Assembly (NCBI RefSeq): GCF_000333615.1
Contig: NZ_BADL01000106.1
Coordinates: forward strand, 1 to 40,780
Length of the DNA: 40,780 nucleotides
From: Ideonella sp. B508-1
GTDB lineage: Bacteria > Pseudomonadota > Gammaproteobacteria > Burkholderiales > Burkholderiaceae_C
Direction of reading: 5' to 3'
Below, piece by piece: positions 19,642 to 26,189 of this stretch. A program made the position numbers and the translations under genes. The notes beneath the pieces were generated by a model that did not search any database, was not told where the DNA came from, and saw only the letters and a list, made by a program, of their open reading frames with translations. Within the stretch, counting starts at the first letter, position 1; each line of letters begins with the position of its first letter.

Positions 19642-21348
19642 CTAACCCCGGTCCTGGCGGATCCAGCCGGCCGCCCGCTCGGCAATCATCAGCGTGGGCG
19701 AGTTGGTGTTGCCGCTGGTGATGGAAGGCATGACGCTCGCGTCAGCCACCCGCAGGCCCCGCAGGCCGCGCACGCGCAGGCGGCTGTCCACCACGGCCAG
19801 CGGGTCGTCCGACCGCCCCATCTTGCAGGTGCCCACCGGATGGAAGATGGTGGTGCCGATGTCCCCGGCCAGGCGGGCCAGGTCCTCGTCGCTCTGGTAC
19901 TGGACGCCGGGCTTGACCTCCCGCGGCCGGTAGGGCGCCAGCGCGGGCATGGCGGCGATGCGGCGGGTCAGGCGCAGCGAGTCGGCGGCGACCTGGCGGT
20001 CCTCCTCGGTGCTGAGGTAGTTGGCCAGGATGGACGGCGCCGCTTCCGGGTCGGCCGAGGTGATCTGGATGCGGCCGCGGGAGCTGGGGTTGAGGTTGCA
20101 GACGCTGGCCGTGAAGGCGTTGAAGCTGTGCAGGGGCTCGCCGAAGGCTTCCAGCGACAGCGGCTGCACGTGGTACTGCACATTCGGCCAGGCGTAACGT
20201 TCCGACGAGCGGGTGAAGGCCCCCAGCTGCGACGGCGCCATGCTCATCGGCCCGCGGCGGCGCAGCGCGTAGTCCAGGCCGATGCGGGCCTTGCCCCACC
20301 AGGTCTGGGCCAGCGTGTTGAGGGTGGGCACTCCATCGACCTGGAAGACCGCGCGGATCTGCAGATGGTCCTGCAGATTGCCGCCCACGCCGGGCAGCTC
20401 ATGCACGGGGGTGATGCCCAGGCCATGCAGGAAGGCGCCATCGCCCACGCCGGAGCGCTGCAGGATGGACGGCGTGCCCACCGCGCCAGCGGCCATCACC
20501 ACCTCCTGCCGGGCCCGCGCCACCAGTGGCGCACCGCCGCCCAGCGGCAGCACCTCCACCCCGGTGACGCGCGGCGCGCCATCGGCGTCGCGGTCGATCA
20601 GCAGGCGGCTGACGGTGGCGCCGGTCCAGACCTGCAGGTTGTCGCGGTGGTCGCGCAGCAGGGCCGGCTTCAGGAAGGCCTTGGCCGCATTCCAGCGCCA
20701 GCCATTGCGCTGGTTGACCTCGAAATAACCCACGCCTTCGTTGTTGCCGCGGTTGAAGTCCTCGGTGGCCGGCAGGCCGGCCTCCTGGGCGGCGGCAGAG
20801 AAGGCGTCCAGGATCTTCCAGGACAGGCGCTGGCGCTCGACCCGCCACTCGCCACCGGCACGTCCGCCCTTGGGATCGAAGCCCGGCGCGGCGTGGTGCT
20901 CGCTGGTGCCCCGCCAGTGATCCTCATGGGCCAGGAAAGCGGGCAGACATTCGTCCCAGCGCCAGGCCGCATCGCCCACCTCGTCGGCCCAGCGGTCGTA
21001 GTCGCGCGACTGGCCGCGCATGTAGATCATGCCGTTGATGCTGGAGCAGCCGCCCAGCACCTTGCCGCGCGGGTAGCGCAGGCGCCGGCCGTTGAGGCCC
21101 GGATCGGCGTCGGTCTGGTAGAGCCAGTCGGTGCGCGGGTTGCCGATGCAGTACAGGTAGCCCACCGGGATGTGGATCCAGAGGTAGTCGTCCTTGCCGC
21201 CCGCCTCGATCAGCAGCACCCGGCACGTCGGGTCGGCCGACAACCGGTTGGCCAGCAGGCAGCCCGCGGTGCCGGCACCGACGATGACCACATCGAAGTC
21301 CTGGACGGCGCCCGGCATGCGGGCCGTGGAAGCGGTGTTTGATTTCAA
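19642..21348 (-). CDS. GMC-family FAD oxidoreductase (choline/alcohol dehydrogenase-like)
   Basis: A 568-residue FAD-dependent GMC oxidoreductase. The FAD ADP-binding motif is VVIVGAGTAGCLLANRLS near residue 21. The GMC signatures GKVLGGCSSINGMIYMRG and GAVGTPSILQRSGVG are present. The active-site His is in FHPVGTCKMG (about residue 503), and the second catalytic polar residue is in ITSGNTNSPTLMIAERAA (Asn about 547). It resembles choline dehydrogenase BetA and the AlkJ-type membrane-associated alcohol dehydrogenases; the absence of betB/betI nearby argues against a simple choline-betaine locus. Translation could begin at Met1 or Met11. It is divergent from a LysR gene. Confidence 0.9.
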   Translation of the reverse strand: MKSNTASTARMPGAVQDFDVVIVGAGTAGCLLANRLSADPTCRVLLIEAGGKDDYLWIHIPVGYLYCIGNPRTDWLYQTDADPGLNGRRLRYPRGKVLGGCSSINGMIYMRGQSRDYDRWADEVGDAAWRWDECLPAFLAHEDHWRGTSEHHAAPGFDPKGGRAGGEWRVERQRLSWKILDAFSAAAQEAGLPATEDFNRGNNEGVGYFEVNQRNGWRWNAAKAFLKPALLRDHRDNLQVWTGATVSRLLIDRDADGAPRVTGVEVLPLGGGAPLVARARQEVVMAAGAVGTPSILQRSGVGDGAFLHGLGITPVHELPGVGGNLQDHLQIRAVFQVDGVPTLNTLAQTWWGKARIGLDYALRRRGPMSMAPSQLGAFTRSSERYAWPNVQYHVQPLSLEAFGEPLHSFNAFTASVCNLNPSSRGRIQITSADPEAAPSILANYLSTEEDRQVAADSLRLTRRIAAMPALAPYRPREVKPGVQYQSDEDLARLAGDIGTTIFHPVGTCKMGRSDDPLAVVDSRLRVRGLRGLRVADASVMPSITSGNTNSPTLMIAERAAGWIRQDRG

Positions 21349-21420
21349 TTTGGCTTGTCTCCTGATGGGGCACTCTAGGCAAAGCTGCCGGGACTGAGCA
21401 CACTTCTGCCCCAGCTCTCA

Positions 21421-21437
21421 TTTCAAGATTTCTGAAA
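21421..21437. promoter_or_regulatory. Candidate LysR-type operator (T-N11-A dyad)
   Basis: TTTCA (21421-21425) and TGAAA (21433-21437) form a perfect dyad around AGATTTC, matching the T-N11-A LysR consensus. It sits 4 bp before the LysR ATG in the 93-bp divergent region, so binding there would block the regulator's own translation-initiation region or promoter. Confidence 0.5.
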
Positions 21438-21441
21438 TCGC

Positions 21442-22344
21442 ATGCGTGCCGATCTGCGCCAGCTCCAGGCCCTGGTGGCCATTGCCGATCATGGCACCCT
21501 GGGCCGTGCCGCCGATGCGCTGCACTGCAGCCCCTCGGCCCTGTCCATGCAGCTCTCCGCCCTGGAAGCCCGCATCGGCCAGGTGCTGACCGAGCGCACC
21601 GGCCGCGGCCTGCGCCTGAGCGCCGAGGGCGAACGCCTGCTGCCGGCCGCGCGCGACACGGTGCATGCCGCCGAGCGCTTCGCCCAGTTGGCCCGCGCGG
21701 CCCCGGTGGACGGCCAGCCGGCGCCGGCCGTGCCGGTGGTGGTGGGCACCATCCTGGACCCGCCGGCCATCCGGCTGGGCGAGTTCCTGCGCGCGGTGCG
21801 CGAACGGGGGCCGCAGCTGCACCCGGAACTGCGCCACGGCATCTCGGGCAGCGTGCTGCGGGAGGTGCAGGACGGCCGGGTGGACCTGGGCTTCTTCCTG
21901 GGCGAGGCCGAGGGCCCAGGCTGGCGGGTGCAGACCCTGGCCCCGGTGCGCTACGTGGTGGTGGCCCCTCGGGGCTGGCAGGGCCGGCTGGAGGGACGGC
22001 GCTGGGAGGACCTGGCGGCCCTGCCGTGGATCGACACGCCCAGGGAATCGGTGCACCACGCCCTGCTGCAGCCCGTCTTCGGCGGGCGGCCCCGCAGCAC
22101 CGTGGCCCGGGTGGACCAGGAGGCCTCGATGCTGGACCTGGTGCGTGCCGGCTTCGGCCTGAGCCTGGCGCGGGAAGCGGTGGCGCTGCGCGAGGCCCAT
22201 GTGGGCGGGCTGGCCGTGTCCCGCGAGCACCGGCTGGACACCACGCTGTCGCTGGGCGCCCTGGCGGAGCAGCACGACCCGTCCCGGGCCGCGGCACTGG
22301 ACACCCTGTTCGACGCCGCCGCGGCCGTCTGGCGCGGCCCCTGA
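21442..22344 (+). CDS. LysR-family transcriptional regulator (next to GMC oxidoreductase)
   Basis: A 300-residue LysR protein. The helix-turn-helix is in the first 60 residues (LRQLQALVAIADHGTLGRAA, then ADALHCSPSALSMQLSALEA), with wing GRGLRLSAEGERLL. The effector-binding domain starts near residue 95 (VVVGTILDPPAIRLGEF). Divergent placement against the GMC oxidoreductase suggests that it controls that gene. The start ATG has no good Shine-Dalgarno because the TTTCA/TGAAA dyad occupies the position. Effector unknown. Confidence 0.92.
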   Translation: MRADLRQLQALVAIADHGTLGRAADALHCSPSALSMQLSALEARIGQVLTERTGRGLRLSAEGERLLPAARDTVHAAERFAQLARAAPVDGQPAPAVPVVVGTILDPPAIRLGEFLRAVRERGPQLHPELRHGISGSVLREVQDGRVDLGFFLGEAEGPGWRVQTLAPVRYVVVAPRGWQGRLEGRRWEDLAALPWIDTPRESVHHALLQPVFGGRPRSTVARVDQEASMLDLVRAGFGLSLAREAVALREAHVGGLAVSREHRLDTTLSLGALAEQHDPSRAAALDTLFDAAAAVWRGP

Positions 22345-22366
22345 GCCCGGGCGCCGCGCCGGCTCA
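22342..22366. terminator. Hairpin spanning two convergent stop codons
   Basis: TGAGCC (22342-22347) pairs with GGCTCA (22361-22366) around a GC-rich inner stem. It covers the LysR stop on the plus strand and the MarC stop on the minus strand. Possible bidirectional terminator; no T-run. Confidence 0.4.
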
Positions 22367-23002
22367 GCGCCCGTGCGAGGCCAGCACCGGGAAGAGCACG
22401 CCCAGCCCGTCGGCCAGCAGTTCCACCGCCATGGCCGCCAGGATCAGGCCCATCAGCCGCACCATCACGTTGATGCCGGTCTGACCCAGCACGCGGGCGA
22501 TGCGGCCGGCAGCCGAAAAGGCCAGGAAGGTGGCCGCGCCGATCACCACGCCATAACCCACCAGCACCGCGTGCTCCCAGAAGGTGCGGGTCTTCTCGGC
22601 GTAGATCACCATGGTCGAGATGGTGGCCGGACCGGTCAGCAGCGGGATGCCCAGTGGCACCACCGCCACCGAGGCCCCGGATTCGGCCTTGGCGCGCCCC
22701 TGGTCCGCATCCCCGGGGCGGCTCTCGCCCGGGCGGGCGTTGAGCATGTTCAGCGAGGACACCAGCAGCAGCATGCCGCCCCCCACCTGGAAGGACGCCA
22801 CCGAGATGCCGAAGAAGGCGATGATCTTCAGGCCGGCGATGCCGCTGATGGCGATGACCGCGAAGGCCGTCAGCGAGCTGACCCGGATCGTGCGCCGCCG
22901 CTCCTGGGGGGTCAGACCCTGGGTGAAGTGGATGAAAAACGGCACCGCCCCGATCGGGTTGACGATCGCCAGCAGCGCAATCAGGGGTTTGATCAGGTCC
23001 AT
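22364..23002 (-). CDS. MarC family (UPF0056) inner-membrane protein
   Basis: A 212-residue integral membrane protein of the MarC family, about six membrane helices, function unknown (not shown to be a drug pump despite the name). Family features: IKPLIALLAIVNPIGAVPFF at the N-terminus, GGGMLLLVSSLNMLNA in the middle, and VPLGIPLLTGPATISTMVIY. The start is set at ATG 23002 because hydrophobic family homology begins there; a 30-codon upstream extension is polar and unlikely. It is convergent with the LysR gene and divergent from the RNA-binding-protein gene. Confidence 0.92.
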   Translation of the reverse strand: MDLIKPLIALLAIVNPIGAVPFFIHFTQGLTPQERRRTIRVSSLTAFAVIAISGIAGLKIIAFFGISVASFQVGGGMLLLVSSLNMLNARPGESRPGDADQGRAKAESGASVAVVPLGIPLLTGPATISTMVIYAEKTRTFWEHAVLVGYGVVIGAATFLAFSAAGRIARVLGQTGINVMVRLMGLILAAMAVELLADGLGVLFPVLASHGR

Positions 23003-23297
23003 GCGGTAGATTCTGGCGGCAACTGTGGGGACGACTGTGGGTTTTTCGCAGCGAGAAGTTCTCGGCCGACGGGCCTGGACACCGAATTCCATCCACCCCC
23101 CCAGCTCATCGGAGCTTCAAAACAACAGATTGCAGTTGACCCCTTTACTCTTCCGAATCTTTTGTGTTCATAATGCCTCGCAACCCGTTGTCAAGACGGG
23201 TGATGAATGCTGTGTCTGGACGCGGCACCTTCGCTTGATGGTTCACGCTGGGTTGAAGCTCCACATGGTCTCTTGGTGATTGAAAGGAGCTTCCCCC
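23003..23297 (+). promoter_or_regulatory. Long leader/promoter region of the RNA-binding protein gene
   Basis: A 295-bp gap with no credible gene, noticeably more A/T-rich than its surroundings between about 23100 and 23180. Promoter-like elements include TTGACC near 23130 and CATAAT near 23169, but I cannot pair them at a proper spacing. If transcription starts near 23180 the mRNA leader is about 110-120 nt, as in cold-shock-type genes with structured leaders. A strong Shine-Dalgarno AAAGGAG lies at 23283-23289. Confidence 0.4.
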
Positions 23298-23732
23298 ATG
23301 GGAAACAAGCTTTACGTCGGCAACCTCGCATACAGCGTGCGCGACGATTCCCTGCAACAAGCGTTCGCCGAGTTCGGCAACGTCACCTCTGCCAAGGTGA
23401 TGATGGACCGTGAAACCGGTCGTTCCAAGGGCTTCGGCTTCGTGGAAATGGGCTCGGACGCCGAAGCCCAGGCCGCCATCAACGGCATGAACGGCCAGCC
23501 TCTGGAAGGCCGCAACATCGTGGTCAACGAAGCCCGTCCCCGTGAAGAGCGTCCGGGCGGCTTCGGCGGCGGCGGCAGCCGCGGTGGCTTCGGTGGCGGC
23601 GGCGGCGGTGGCCGCAGCCCCTACGGCGGTGGTGGCAACGGCGGTGGCTACGGTGGCGGCGGCGGTGGTCGCAGCCCCTACGGCGGCGGTGGCCGCAGCG
23701 GTGGTGGTGGTGGCGGCCGCGGCGGCTACTGA
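23298..23732 (+). CDS. Glycine-rich RRM RNA-binding protein
   Basis: A 144-residue protein with one RNA-recognition motif (residues 1-82) and a glycine-rich tail. RNP2 is LYVGNL (5-10) and RNP1 is KGFGFVEM (44-51), both with the aromatic residues that stack on RNA. The tail has RGG-like stretches and two copies of SPYGGGG, ending GRGGY, like cyanobacterial and proteobacterial cold-induced Rbp proteins and plant GRPs. A role in RNA chaperoning under cold or other stress is inferred. ATG 23298 follows AAAGGAG; an upstream in-frame ATG at 23280 adds six residues and lies before the Shine-Dalgarno. It ends at a bidirectional terminator. Confidence 0.93.
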   Translation: MGNKLYVGNLAYSVRDDSLQQAFAEFGNVTSAKVMMDRETGRSKGFGFVEMGSDAEAQAAINGMNGQPLEGRNIVVNEARPREERPGGFGGGGSRGGFGGGGGGGRSPYGGGGNGGGYGGGGGGRSPYGGGGRSGGGGGGRGGY

Positions 23733-23760
23733 TCCCCAGGCAGCCCTGCGCTGCCCCTGA

Positions 23761-23788
23761 AAAATGCCCCGGCTTGCCGGGGCATTTT
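23761..23788. terminator. Bidirectional Rho-independent terminator
   Basis: Perfect 13-bp stem AAAATGCCCCGGC / GCCGGGGCATTTT with a TT loop, between the convergent RRM gene and lptC. It gives a T-run on both strands. Confidence 0.92.
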
Positions 23789-23805
23789 GCTTTCTGGTGC
23801 CGGGT

Positions 23806-24494
23806 TCAGCGCTGGGCCGCGCTGGCCGCGCGCGGCATCAGCACCGCGCGGGTGTGACCCTTGAGCGTGAGCAGGCCGCTGGCCTGTTCATAGCTGAAGG
23901 CATCGGCAAGCACTTCGGTGTTGCCCTGCCGCACCGACACCGGCTTGTCCGAGGACACCCGCCGCAGCTTGGGCTCGGCGGTCAGTTCCTCGCCCAGCAT
24001 CGTCACCGTTTCACCCGAGGTGCGGTACTGATCACATGGGCCGCGCCCATTAGCTGCACCTGCTGCCGTCGCCGAAGCCAGGGCCTCGCGCGCGGTGGCC
24101 GGGTCACCCGCCCATCCGGGTGGTAGAACAGCACGTGGACGGTGTCGATCTCGATCTCGTCGGTGTCGGGGTAGTGGCGCGAATGCTCGCCCTCGATCCG
24201 GGTGGTCGGACGCCCCTGGGCGTCATAGCGCTCCAGCGTGAAGTGCTCCACCTGGTAATCGGGCACATGGCGAACCTGGCCCTGGGGATGCGCCGTCTCG
24301 GCCTGGGGCGCGTTCTTCACCAGCCACCAGGTCCCGGCGGCCAGCACGGCCATGGTGAACAGCGGCAGGGCGGTGCCCGCCAGGCTGCCCAGGCGGGCGC
24401 GCCAGGCCAGCCGCGGTCGACACGGGGCGCCGGGGTCCTTGCCCAGGCTCACCGGCACCTCGGGCAGATCGGGCAGGTGCAGTTCGCCGCTCAT
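23806..24494 (-). pseudogene. lptC: lptC, LPS export protein, with four apparent 1-nt deletions
   Basis: LptC is the bitopic inner-membrane partner of LptB2FG that hands LPS to LptA. The N-terminal frame (24494 down to about 24100) encodes a basic start, a membrane helix (GTALPLFTMAVLAAGTWWLV) and the beta-jellyroll beginning (VEHFTLERYDAQGRPTTRIEG), then stops at 24003. The C-terminal part (SSDKPVSVRQGNTEVLADAF) is in another frame, ending at 23806. Adding one base at each of four short G/C runs, near 24099, 24072, 24062 and 24019, gives a continuous LptC-like reading: TAREALASGDGSQVQLMG, then AAHVISTAPSGETVTMLGEE. No other stop codons occur. It is either very recent decay or local sequence error. 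kdsC lies 42 bp upstream. Confidence 0.85.
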
Positions 24495-24536
24495 CGGCCG
24501 TCCGCCTTGCCTCGCAGCAGACCCTGTGCGGCCATG

Positions 24537-25112
24537 TCAGCGACCGTCCAGCGTCTGGAGGTGGCCGTGGAACAGCTCGCCGTAGCGCCCCGCGGCCATC
24601 AGCAGCAGGTCGCAAAATTCGCGCGCCGCCCCCTGGCCACCGGGCACGGCCGTGACATGGTGGGCCACCGCCTTCACCTCGGCATGGGCATTGGCCGGCG
24701 CACAGGCGAAGGCCGCACGCGTCAGCAGCGGCAGATCGGGCCAGTCGTCGCCGATGGCGGCCACCTCGGACCAGTCCGCCCCCAGCGAGGCCAGCAGCGG
24801 CGTGGCCGCCGCCAGCTTGTCCTTCACGCCATAGAGCGCGTGGCGCAGGCCCAGATCGGCCACACGGCGACGCACCGCCGCCGAATCCCGGCCGGTGATG
24901 ATGACCGGCTCGATGCCCGCCTGGGCCAGCAGCTTCAGGCCGTGGCCATCCAGGGTGGAGAAGGCCTTGAAGACCTCGCCCTGCTCGCCGATGAACACGC
25001 TGCCGTCGGTCAGCACACCATCCACATCGAACAGCGCGACCTTGACGCCCAGGCCCGCGCCCTGGGCGCGCACCAGCAGCTCGGGCGGAAAACGCAGGGC
25101 GGGCTGGACCAT
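24537..25112 (-). CDS. kdsC: 3-deoxy-D-manno-octulosonate 8-phosphate phosphatase KdsC
   Basis: KdsC removes phosphate from KDO-8-phosphate to give KDO for the LPS inner core. The 191-residue HAD-type protein (class C0, no large cap) has the nucleophile motif FDVDGVLTDGSVF (Asp29 and Asp31), motif II VIITGRDS, Lys in ALYGVKDK, and motif IV AAIGDDWPDLPLL. The first 20 residues are an extension with a proline-rich start. It lies 1 bp from the kdsD stop and 42 bp before lptC, so the three form a minus-strand operon for KDO/LPS biogenesis. Confidence 0.95.
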   Translation of the reverse strand: MVQPALRFPPELLVRAQGAGLGVKVALFDVDGVLTDGSVFIGEQGEVFKAFSTLDGHGLKLLAQAGIEPVIITGRDSAAVRRRVADLGLRHALYGVKDKLAAATPLLASLGADWSEVAAIGDDWPDLPLLTRAAFACAPANAHAEVKAVAHHVTAVPGGQGAAREFCDLLLMAAGRYGELFHGHLQTLDGR

Positions 25113-25113
25113 G

Positions 25114-26133
25114 TCAGATCACCTTGGCACGCATCAGGTCGTTGCTGTTGAGTGCGCCGACCAGACGGCCATCGTCCTCGACCACCAGCACGCTGGTGAT
25201 GCGGTGGCGCTCCATCAGTTCGGCCGCATCCACGGCCAGCGCATCGGCCCGGATCAGCTTGGGCGAGGGATGCATCAGGTCCTTCGCACAGCGGGTGCGC
25301 AGCTCCTCGCCCGCCTCGATGCGGCGGCGCAGATCGCCATCGGTGAAGATGCCCAGCACCCGGTCGCCCTCGACCACGGCGGTGGCGCCCAGGCCGGTGC
25401 GCGACATCTCGCGCATGGTCTCGCCGAAGCTGGCTTCGGGGCCGACGCGGGGCACCTGGTCGCCGCTGCGCATCAGGTCACGCACATGCATCAGCAGTTT
25501 GCGGCCCAGGGCACCGCCCGGATGAGAGGCCGCGAAGTCCTCTTCGCGGAAGCCGCGCGCATCCAGCAGGGCCACGGCCAGCGCGTCGCCCAGGGCGATC
25601 TGCACCGTGGTGCTGGCGGTGGGCGCCAGATTTAGCGGGCAGGCCTCCTGGCCGACCGAGGCATCGAGCACGATGTCGGCGTGGCGCGCCAGCGTCGACT
25701 CGGGCTTGCCGGTCATGGCCACCAGGCGCACACCCAGCCGACGCAGGGCCGGCAGGATGGCGTTGATCTCGCCGCTTTCGCCGGAATTGGACAAGGCGAT
25801 CACGGTGTCGCCCGGCATCACCATGCCCAGATCGCCGTGCGCCGCCTCGCCCGGGTGGACGAAAAAGGCTGGCGTGCCGGTGGAGGCCAGGGTGGCCGCG
25901 ATCTTGCGGCCCACATGGCCGCTCTTGCCCATGCCCATCACCACCACGCGGTGGCTGCTGTCCAGCATGGCCTGCACCGCCTGCACGAAGGCTTCCCCCA
26001 GCCGGTCGCGCATGGCCAGCAGGGCCTGGGCCTCGACGGTGACGGCATCGCGCGCCAGCTGCAGGGCGCGCTCGGGTTCAAAGGAAGTTCGTGCGTTCAA
26101 GTGACAGGTCTGATTCAGAATGGGGCAGCGCAT
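25114..26133 (-). CDS. kdsD: D-arabinose 5-phosphate isomerase KdsD (KpsF/GutQ family)
   Basis: Interconverts ribulose-5-phosphate and arabinose-5-phosphate, the first step to KDO. A SIS domain (about residues 40-175) contains VVVMGMGKSGHVGRKIAATL, ASTGTPAFFVHPGEAAHGDL, the active-site His in the latter, and ALSNSGESGEI. Two CBS domains follow (about 210-339), with LGIFTDGDLRR and VGALNSNDL. The start is uncertain: ATG 26133 is used here (339 aa), but TTG 26100 begins where homology starts (NARTSFEPERALQL), and an ATG at 26187 is also in frame. None has a clear Shine-Dalgarno. It is divergent from the antiporter gene. Confidence 0.93.
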   Translation of the reverse strand: MRCPILNQTCHLNARTSFEPERALQLARDAVTVEAQALLAMRDRLGEAFVQAVQAMLDSSHRVVVMGMGKSGHVGRKIAATLASTGTPAFFVHPGEAAHGDLGMVMPGDTVIALSNSGESGEINAILPALRRLGVRLVAMTGKPESTLARHADIVLDASVGQEACPLNLAPTASTTVQIALGDALAVALLDARGFREEDFAASHPGGALGRKLLMHVRDLMRSGDQVPRVGPEASFGETMREMSRTGLGATAVVEGDRVLGIFTDGDLRRRIEAGEELRTRCAKDLMHPSPKLIRADALAVDAAELMERHRITSVLVVEDDGRLVGALNSNDLMRAKVI

Positions 26134-26189
26134 TTTAGGCGCCCCATCCGCCCGCCGCTTGGCCACCTCCCTGCCCCCTGTCCCCACCC

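Noticed and set aside
23556-23730. GGC/GGT-rich repeat array, possible CRISPR or minisatellite
   Set aside because: It is the in-frame glycine-rich tail of the RRM protein; no spacer-repeat structure.
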